This document shows positions 55,665 through 64,000 of a stretch of 64,000 nt of DNA, piece after piece. Under the pieces are notes generated by a model. That model worked only from the letters and a program-made list of their open reading frames with translations, had not been told where the DNA came from and searched no databases. The position numbers and the translations under genes were made by a program. Positions within the stretch are counted from its first letter, which is position 1. Each line of letters opens with the position of its first letter. The stretch is from Ailurus styani (taxonomy: Eukaryota > Chordata > Mammalia > Carnivora > Ailuridae). The stretch covers positions 26,728 to 90,727 of the forward strand of contig LNAC01001817.1 in assembly GCA_002007465.1 (NCBI GenBank), read 5' to 3'.

Positions 55665-55783
55665 TTCGTTTTTTTTTTTAAAGGATTTATTTTTGAGTAA
55701 TCTCTATACCCAGCTGGGGCTCAAACTCACAACCCAGTGATCAAGAGTCACATGCTTTACCAACTGAGCCAGCCAGGAGCCCC
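55665..55783 (-). mobile_element. Short older Can-SINE-type tRNA element, antisense
   Basis: 'aaggatttatttttgagtaa', 'tctctatacccagctggggc', 'tgatcaagagtcacatgctt', ending 'ctgagccagccaggagcccc'. It lacks the CT-rich body of the other copies. Imperfect 14-base duplication TGA[GCA/CCT]TGAGTCTT at 55651-55664 and 55784-55797. Likely an older tRNA-Lys SINE subfamily. Confidence 0.88.
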
Positions 55784-56224
55784 TGACCTTGAGTCTTCTT
55801 AAGGTCATCCTGTTAGGCACTTTGTGGCTGCCTTTTATCTCATGGCTTCTGTCTTTTCTCAGCTCAGGAAGTTTGTCTCCAATTATTTTTTTTTCTTCAT
55901 CTTCTTCATTTCTTCTTGTATTTTGCTCATGAATCTCCTCAACTGATTTCCTGTGTGTTTTCCATTTCTTTATAATTCTCATTGTTTTGGAAAACTTAAA
56001 CTCTTCTTTTTTTTCCACACCCTTTCTGTCAAATTTATTATGACAATCATATTTTTAATTGCCAAAATATCTTACTTTGATTGCTCTTTTTTATGACAAT
56101 CAATTCTTGTTTACAAATGCAGCTTTTCCCTAGCCCATGGCAAGGGAACTGGGCTTTCATACCTGTGAACCTCTCAGATGTTAGAAGACACAGAATTGTG
56201 TTCTGGTGGCTTGAAAGCAGTTCT

Positions 56225-56265
<41 letters not shown>

Positions 56266-56293
56266 NAAAAAAAAAGAAAAAGAAAAAAAAAGA
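56225..56293. repeat. Poly(A) tract with one N
   Basis: About 41 A bases, an N at 56266, then A with a few G. No flanking duplication or retrocopy body is evident, so it may be a simple repeat or a collapsed tail. Confidence 0.9.
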
Positions 56294-57876
56294 GATCTGT
56301 GGGAATCTGGATGGAGCACTGAGGTTATACCTGATGGATACAATTTTGTATGGGACGTTCTTTTATTGAGCTCTATGAAAATGATTAAAATGAGTTGCAT
56401 GTTATTTTAAGTTTGTTAAAATCCTATCTTGGAATTTCCTGGGGTTCATCATGACTTATCAGGCATTCTCTGGGCCTCACTTATTGGCAGGATATGATTA
56501 ACCCAGATAGGGCAGCAAAAAGGTCAAGGTTAATTGGATTTATTCAAAGTGTGGCAATATTAAGGACTTCCATTCCATTTAGATGAGGGAGCCAATAGAG
56601 AGTAGGACACTTATGGTGGGCAGTGTGGTTTTTTATGAGAAGTCCACAGAATGTGGTCACTTGTCTGAGGTTTTTTTGGTAAAGAATAAGGAGAGGTTGC
56701 AATTTAAGATACATATTCTCCCTTATCCATGATCTCCATTGCTGAAGTGGATTCCAAACAAGTATTTATTGTAAATAAAGGATAAGAGACTGAGAAATAA
56801 TTTCCAATGCCAGGAGATAACGGTACTGATGAATCACTTCCCCCCTAAGAACTGTAGATAGTGGAGATTTCAGAATTTAGTTTCATGTAGTATGTTACCA
56901 GTATTTTTACATTAGAAAATCTGATATTTGTGAGTGTTGCCTTGGTTATGATAATTGAGTTTGAAATGTCCTGAAGGCTTTTTGGCAAAATCTTTACTTC
57001 TTCTTCTTCTTCTTCTAATTTTTTTTTCAGGCATGAGAAAAGAGAATTAGTAACTTCCAGCCCTGGCAAAGCTTCCACATCTCTCCCTAACCCCTCCATT
57101 AAAAATATCTTTATTTATTTATTTAGAAAAAGCACTGGATCAAGAATTTAATACCCTTGGGAAAAATCTGCAAAAGGGTTTTCCATTGATAGATGGGCTG
57201 GTCTTTTCTTCCAAGGGTTATAAAATATTATCATTAATATTATATGATGGCATTGTTCAGAGACATACTATCCACCTATTGAATAACTTGGGGATTTTTT
57301 TAATTAATGTGACTGGATTAGTAATGCATTCATATTGGAGTACTAATTCCAATCAACCCCTTTGTACTTCCTTGGTGTTGTTCCAGATGAGGTAGGGCAG
57401 GGTTTTGGGCATACTTGGGATGGATGAGGTAAAGACTATTGACCTATTGATTTTTCTCTGAGACTTTGTTGGCAGCCCTTGGTAATATCTGATATTAGTA
57501 TAGATTTTAGAGTTTACTGAGAAATATGCTCTAAGCAAATACTCAACTTTGAAATTTTGGAGAAAGAGAAGTCACAGTCATATGGACATGGAGATGAAGA
57601 CATTTGTTAAATTTAAACATTAGGTGTAAAGTCAAGTGAACATTACTCTTTAATCTTCTAAACTATAAAATAAAATAAATCAAGTCCAGTAGCTTCAAGT
57701 GACACAAAAGACAGGTTTCCACCACTCTCCTCTATTAGGATTCATTACATTAATACACTTACAAAAATAAAACCAAACATCATTATGCATTTTTTTCTAT
57801 TTCACCACTATCTCTTTTTTCCCATTAGTCCTCTCTTGGATTTTGAAATATAGAACTGATAACAAATTTCAAATAA

Positions 57877-57905
57877 ACACACACACACACACACACACAC
57901 ACACC
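57877..57905. repeat. CA microsatellite
   Basis: Uninterrupted CA run, about 14 units. Confidence 0.95.
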
Positions 57906-60524
57906 CCAGTGGGTATAAAAACATTTCCCATGGTTAAGGAGCTCTTGATATTTATCACTCAACCATTTCTCTGGCTACCTTTAAAAAGGCTTTCAGGTTA
58001 ACTATTGCAAATGCAAACATTATAGTCTGGTACCATCCATCTTCAGAATCCACCAAATAGATCAATATTTGAGCCACAGGCAGTTGAATCTATGAGCAAA
58101 CCTTCCAAAGGAGCTTAATATGAGCAAGTGCAATTCTCTAATTAATCACATTACATTTTAGAAACCTATTTTGTTATAAGTACTCACTGCATAAAAATTT
58201 GGGGGCTTTGTTAATGGTCTGTGATAGGGTAAGTGTACAGATGTATGCCTAACCAGGAAAAGTCCAACTGAACATATTTTGTTTAAATTAATAAAGAACT
58301 GTGGAGGGAATTGGGGGTTGAAGGATTAGGTAATGAATAAGAGAAACAGATGCAGATGAAATATGACTTCCTTCGTGTGGTGTATTTCAGGGAATCTTTA
58401 ATTTACCTGAATATGGCCATGAGTTATGCTTAGAGTATTGTATTAGAATTCCTAGTAGAAAGGGATTTAGATATACACGTAAAGTTAAATATGGTTAGAC
58501 AGTAAAATATTGATTGCTTACCACAAACAATGCAGCAGGGTATCTAACACTTGTTTTCCTTGTGGAACTTAATAAGGTAATTAATTTATCTCTAGCAGAG
58601 TTTTATTCACGAAAAAAAATTTTTTTGGTGGAATAGATGTGAATGTATTTTGTGTGTATTTCAAACAGCTCTCTATTTGTGCTGTAATAACCGTGTGCCA
58701 TTTGTGGCAGCACTTTAATAATCATCACCTTGGAAATGGGGCTACTTCCTTCTTCTTTTATATAGAAAAATACAAGGCTCAGTAGTAAAACAGCACTCCG
58801 GATATAAAAGCTAATGACTAATAGGAGAATTCTGACCCTCTGAATTGCGTTTACTGTTCACCAATGATTATGTCATTAGGAATGAATTAGATAGTCAATG
58901 AGGTGAATCTTCAAATCAAAGCTGCCACTTTGAAATTTTCAATAATTTGTTCACTTGTAGGATTAGGGTAGTATTTAACAGCCATTACTGTTCTATTGTT
59001 GGGTTTATGTGCCCGTGAAAAGCAGTTCTTGTCTGGTATCGTTCTCTCTCTCTCTTTTTTAGCAACTGTATTTTTTAAAGCTAGAGGTTTCTGATTATTT
59101 ACTCCAGATAAGAACAAGTTAGAGCCAAAATAATCTACTATTTACTATCTGGAAATCATCAGAGAACCCAGAGTGGGAGGGTTGAGAAGATGTCAGAGGA
59201 CATTCCAGAAATGTTGAGGGATGGTGATTCTTGCTCCTGCTTCTTACTATTTTTTTTTTTTGCCTATTGTTTTTACTATCTAAATAATGTGAAAAAAACA
59301 TAATGGCTATTTTTTTTTTGGTCTACTGGGAGAATTCACTTATGACCCTTTATATCCAGTTTTGCATACTTTTTTATTGCAAAAATATTTGTTCTTTTGT
59401 GGACACTCAACTGCTGCTGCATATTGGAATCATAGCTACAACAATAGCTTCCACTTCTCGCGTGTTTGCTATGTCCAGAGGCCATGCTAGGGACATTATC
59501 GGCCCCCTGCCCCCCACCATGTAGTTCCTGCTGCACACTGTGGGACTTCAGGTGGAAGTACAAGGGAACTGGCTGAGATGTAGATAGTAACATGTGTTTT
59601 CATTGGTTGCACACAATCACATTGCTGGTTGCAACCCTCCCTCTCCCACTCAGAAATATTAATTTAGAAGGACAAATTTGCAATAGTTCCTAAGAACACA
59701 GAGGAAGAAGATATGGTAAAACTGACTTGGGGGGAAAAGCTGGAAGAAAGAAAGTAGATGAATAATAATTAAAGTAACAAGGAGCAATGTAAGAAGAAAA
59801 CTTGCATTAAAACCAAACCAAAACAACTCCGGGCCAGTGGATTGGAAGCATTTGCTATGATTCAGGCAAAAATTCTTAAATTGGGAATTATAAAAATAGC
59901 AATTATTGACAAACAAGTCTGGTGAATTTCCTAAAGTCCAAGGATAAAGAAGAAATTTCCTTTGAAATCCTCTCTTCGGCCCTGGGATCATTTAGAAGTG
60001 TGTTGTTTAAATTCTGGTTTCTTGAGATTTTCCTGTTGTCTTGAAAAAAAGTTCCTGGGAAGGTGGTCCACGTGATGCTAGGCACCAAGATTTGAATGGG
60101 AATTTCCTAAATGTGTTTGGTGGAGACTAAAATAGGATCTCTAGATGGTTAACATAAGGACAAAGTCCAAGAGGCTTGGGAATTATCTGGTTGAACAAAG
60201 TTAAACAGATTTATTTCCTGCAAATATTAGTTCCTTTAAACAAAGAGGAATTAAGAATTTCCAAGAAGGGAGTAAAGTATGTTTTCCAAACCTTCAGTCA
60301 TTAAGTCCACTTCCCTGTTTTTTTTCTCAATGGAATCTTTTGGTTTTGACTCCAGGGAATAAATTTTAGGAAATATTTTGAGTTATGATTGCTGAAGAAA
60401 TTTTTGATCATGTTCTTCAGAAAGGGTCACAGCACCTGTGTTTCAAAGTGATGGATGGTTGATGGTTTCCTTCTCCAGACTGGAAGTAGATTTACATCAA
60501 AGAGATCTTAAAAATACCTCTCCC

Positions 60525-61184
60525 TTGAAAATAGAACTACCCTACAACCTAACAATTGCATTACTTGGTATTTACCCCTAAGATACAAATGTAGTGATCC
60601 AAAGGGGCACCTGCACCCCAATGTTTATAGCAGCAATGTCCACAATAGCCAAACTATGGAAAGAGCCCAGATGTCCATAGACAGACGAATGGGTAAAGAT
60701 GTGATAGATATACCCAATGGAATACTACTCAGCCATCAAAAGGATGAAATCTTGCTATTTGCAATGATGTGGATGGAACTAGAGGGTATTTTATGCTGAG
60801 CAAAATAAGTCAGTCAGAGAAAGATAATTATCATATGAGCTCTACTGATATTTGGAATTCAAGAAACAAAACAGAGGATCATAGGGGAAGAGAGGGAAAA
60901 ATAAAACAAGACAAAGCCAGAGAGGGGGAGAAAAACCAAAAGAGACTCTTAATCATGGGAAACAAACTAAGGATTGTTGGAGGGGAAAGGGATGGAGGGA
61001 TGGGGTAAACTGGGTGATGGACATTAAGGAGGGCATGTGATATACCAAGCACTGGTTATCATATAAGACCGATGAATCACAGACCTGTACCTCTGAAACC
61101 AATAATACATTGTATGTTAATTAATTGAATTTATTTAAAAAATAAATAACAGAAATCATAAAAATAAAAACAAAAACAAAACAA
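60525..61184 (+). mobile_element. 5'-truncated L1, sense
   Basis: Carries the end of ORF2 and the 3' UTR: 'gaactaccctacaacctaac', 'atgtccacaatagccaaact', 'aatactactcagccatcaaa', 'gatgtggatggaactagagg', then 'tcagagaaagataattatca', and the 3' UTR 'gacctgtacctctgaaacca', 'atacattgtatgttaattaa', with an A-rich tail. Target duplication AAAA[T/C]ACCTCTCC at 60511-60523 and 61185-61197. An 80-codon frame at 60769-61008 is the ORF2 C-terminus plus 3' UTR. Its 3' end is of the same type as the L1 at 39252-46086. Confidence 0.95.
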
Positions 61185-61197
61185 AAAACACCTCTCC

Positions 61198-61644
61198 TAT
61201 GCCCTGTGGCTGACAAGACTGCTGATTTCACCTGCTCGAGGGAAACACAGAGTCACTGAACTCTTAGGTGAGTTGGGGGTTGGGGAAGAGAGGAAGGGAG
61301 GGAGGAAGAGAAGAAGAGAGAAAGAGCAGGAGGGAGAATCTGAGACTGGTATCTGGTTCATCGTGTATGTGTTAAGTCATCTGTAGTTCTCTCTACAGAA
61401 ACAAAACTCAGTTATTCTGAACACATTCTTTTATGGGCATCACAAATGCAAATTTCAAGTATCTCTTGTTTTCTCTCAGATAGCACATAGAAATCCATAC
61501 TGAATGGATTTCTACAATGTGATTATGAATCAAGATTCTAGTGGTTAGCCTCTAAGAACTTGGTCATTTTAATGGAATTTTGGCTTATCAAGGCTTATCT
61601 CTGTTCCGTGGCTCTATGTGTTATGAAAGGGCTGCGACATGCTA
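61198..61644. other. Unassigned sequence with a GA-rich tract
   Basis: Purine tract at about 61283-61336 (GGAAGGGAGGGAGGAAGAG-like). Otherwise nothing recognised. Confidence 0.4.
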
Positions 61645-61745
61645 CAGATGATGGAACGAGGCTCAGAGAGTTAGGGATTCACTAAGGTCATACACACAGT
61701 GAATGGTGGAGCTGCTGCTAGAACTTTTTCTAATGGCCAGGCTTG
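61645..61745 (-). repeat. MIR SINE, antisense
   Basis: 'cagatgatggaacgaggctc', 'cactaaggtcatacacacag', 'gaatggtggagctgctgcta' match reversed MIR core. Confidence 0.65.
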
Positions 61746-63424
61746 TTCTTGTTGGCCACATTCCTCAGAACAGGTTGTAGTTCTTGCATAACGGGGCCAT
61801 GAAATATTTCCCAAAACATTTCATAGTGATGAGTTAGTAGGAATATGATGAATATAATGTTACTATTTAATAGTCACTCATAAAGCAACATATTGTATGA
61901 AATTTCGTTCCCTAAGTAAGAATACCATTCTTTGCCGAGATTGAAACTTTTATTCAGTCCGTAACCTTTGCAAATGAAAAACTGAATTATTTTAACAGGG
62001 TATTTGAGATTGGTCTACATTGTTTTCAGAGTATATGCTCAAATAACTTATTTCCTGAATAGCATCTTGAGAAAATAACCAGTCACAACAAAATTCTGAT
62101 TTTTAAAATCATCTCCCTTTGAAACAAAAATTTTTTTTACCACAATAAGATACAACCAATTAATGTTCTTTAGAGCAAAGGACATTCAATTAAGTTCATA
62201 TTTCAAAAGTTAACCTCTCTGAAGGACAGAGTTCATGTTTAAAAAAATGTCCTTAATTCTAGCCGTCATACTTTATTCATTGCTAATCAAGCCCAATTTG
62301 GGGGAGAAAAAAAAATACCTGGTTTAGAATGGGATTGTGTGAGAACCGGCTGAATTTGAATTTTACTTGATTGAAACAGTTGATCTACTTATGCTGTTAA
62401 ATGGCATTCAAAGTTGAACCAAGTAGAACCCAAATGCAAAGAGACCAGGCTATAATTTTTGTCCTTTCAGAATTCATTGATTTTTGAAGTTATTGGAGCA
62501 TTTGTTTGTTTTTTAAGGATGTCTGCCATCTGACACAGCCTTTGCTGGGTATTTAGAAACATGCTTACTTGCTCTTTGTTTTGTGTTAGGAAGTAGATTC
62601 TTTCCTCTTAGCCTGGCTTATCTGCATCTGCAGTAATTAGTTGGGTGGTGAATTAAATAAGTTACACCTGAGTTAGTTGAGAGCTTTAATCTGCCTGCAT
62701 GAGTAGGAAAATTCTAAGCTTCCACTGAACTGAAAACCCAACTCACTGGCAGGATAGAGGTGACAATGGTCACAGCTAATGAAGTTCTGTTGGAAGGGAT
62801 TGAATAATCATTTAAAAATCCGTTCATTTGCTGATCTGGCTGTCAGGACAGGGCACTGTCACACATATGGACTGGCTGCCTGGGCCTCTGTAGGTTGTGG
62901 TTAGTATAACCTTTCAGGAGCGTCCACTCCCCAAGTCATCAACAACCACATTTTAACAATAGGAGCAAATGTGTGATGGACTTGTGTTTCTTAATCAAAT
63001 GGAAATTCTGGATTTGGCTAACAGTATCCTGTATTGAGGGGAAAAAAATGGCTGTTACATCTTCTGTTTGTTTCTAAGAGCCAGCAACAAGCTCTTGGCA
63101 TCAATATTCACAGTGGGTTTTCAAACACTCGGCAAAAAACATCAATAGCATCTGCTCACACCCCATCACCCTACCCCACACTCATTTGGTGGATAGCTCT
63201 AGCAAACTGGATGTTAGATTCTGCACCTTTCTGTATTGAAACTCAGGATTTACAGTGTGGACTAACTCCAGCATAGTTAGAAAGTGGCTTCCAAACAGTT
63301 GCATTTTGGCTTCAGCTTCACTCGTGAGGCCCAGCCCACTTGATCAACTAGCAGAGCCAAAGACTGTGGAATCTAGTCCTAGCCTCTCTCTGACTTACTG
63401 AAGGACCATGAGAATCACTGCATA
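61746..63424. other. AT-rich unique sequence, candidate conserved block
   Basis: No repeat landmark over 1.7 kb. The part 62380-62840 is the most gene-regulatory-looking (unique, balanced). A forward frame at 63034-63276 has no motif. Confidence 0.35.
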
Positions 63425-63545
63425 GAGTCAAAGGGCCAAGATGTAAATCATGACTCTGTATTGGCTAGCTTTGAGATTTTGGTCAAGTACTTAAATTTTA
63501 GCCCAAATTTCTTTCATCTATACTATGGGGAGCAAATTATAATCC
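63425..63545 (+). repeat. MIR SINE, sense, partial
   Basis: 'gtaaatcatgactctgtatt', 'ttttggtcaagtacttaaat', 'ttctttcatctatactatgg' match the MIR core in order, diverged. Confidence 0.5.
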
Positions 63546-63954
63546 CTGTGTGTTCCACTAGGTAACTAGTTCGAGTTGAAAAGAGCTTTAATGTTTATTT
63601 TTAATATATATTTAAATACATGTGTACTGTCTACTTTCTAGTCATAGGTATATCCTCTGGAGAATGTCTACCACCATTCGCCATAGCAGGTATTTGTGAT
63701 CAGCTATCTTGCAATTCTTAAGCCATTGGATTGCCACTGTAAGCACCTCTCCTTGCTGCAATCATGGCACATTTTTCCAAGCCTCATCCTTCTGCTCATA
63801 CTCCTTTAGGAGGCTACTGGTTTTCTCAATGTACCTATTAAGATGTGGCACCCAAAGCTTGAATACAGAGTCAAATTTGGGGCCTGATTTGTACTTACTA
63901 TATTCTTATTCTGCAGAGCTCAGAATGAAGTCTCAGGATTGCCTTAGTGATTTT

Positions 63955-64000
63955 TTTTTTAATTTTATTTTTATTATTTGCCCAAGGGGTACAGGTCTGT
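63955..64000 (-). mobile_element. L1 3' end, antisense, cut by the window edge
   Basis: T-rich start then 'aaggggtacaggtctgt', the same reversed L1 3' UTR phrase found at 39294-39307. Only the first 45 bases are visible. Confidence 0.7.

Larger units (their letters stand above)
55798..60510. other. Mostly unassigned sequence with simple repeats
   Basis: About 4.7 kb without a SINE, L1 or LTR that I recognise. It holds a poly(A) tract with an N (56225-56293), a CTT run (56997-57016) and a CA run (57877-57905). Several short frames exist; those at 56081-56410 and 56178-56369 are poly-Lys artefacts of the A tract, and none of the rest has a motif. Confidence 0.4.

Noticed and set aside
56081..56410. 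109-codon frame with a long poly-Lys run
   Set aside because: It is an artefact of the poly(A) tract and N.
60769..61008. 79-codon forward frame rich in charged residues
   Set aside because: It is the C-terminal end of L1 ORF2 running into the 3' UTR of the L1 at 60525-61184.

Overview
The window looks like nuclear DNA of a caniform carnivore, most probably a mustelid (ferret, mink, marten or otter group). The evidence is fifteen tRNA-Lys-derived Can-SINEs. At least four of them belong to a subfamily with the head GTGGGTTAAAGCCTCTGCC, which I know as typical of mustelids. The window also holds carnivore L1 sequence, including one complete-length copy. I found no host protein-coding gene, rRNA or functional tRNA. 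The open frames are short and are either chance frames or remnants of transposons, so the window is intergenic or lies inside a large intron.

Layout. 1-7.4 kb: worn repeats (L2 LINE, MLT1-like LTRs), one internally deleted SINE and unassigned sequence. 7.7-9.5 kb: a fossil hAT (Charlie-like) DNA transposon with transposase remnants, split by two SINEs; a third SINE lies just after it. 10.3 kb: a pure poly(A) tract between two copies of a 16-base sequence. 11-17 kb: MIR and L2 fragments, SINEs and a 105-base L1 insert. 17.8-19.5 kb: an old antisense L1 and an MLT1-like LTR. 21-23.5 kb: a long AT-rich stretch without recognisable repeats. 24-27.5 kb: about 2.5 kb of antisense L2 with reverse-transcriptase-region remnants, one SINE, and two MER5A elements, one with a perfect 8-base target duplication.

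29-36 kb: LTR fragments and SINEs, with a nested LTR > L1 > SINE stack at 32.9-34.8 kb. 36.5-37.1 kb: an old sense L1 tail. 39.25-46.09 kb: a complete-length antisense L1 with target-site duplication, 5' UTR, broken ORF1 and broken ORF2; its 5' UTR contains a tandem repeat of about 239 bases. 46-60.5 kb: mostly unassigned sequence with MIR and L2 remnants, three SINEs and microsatellites. 60.5-61.2 kb: a young-looking 3' L1 fragment with target duplication. The last 45 bases are the start of another antisense L1 3' end.

The window is best read as layers of insertion: L2, MIR, MLT1 and hAT fossils are oldest, then old L1, then caniform Can-SINEs and carnivore L1, and finally mustelid-type SINEs. 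I see no new biological system. The points most worth checking are the poly(A)-only insertion, the L1 5' UTR tandem repeat, the nested stack, the hAT fossil, single N bases in and near duplicated L1 sequence, one weak candidate terminal exon, and several unique AT-rich blocks that could be conserved regulatory DNA. Repeat family names come from memory of consensus sequences, not from a search.
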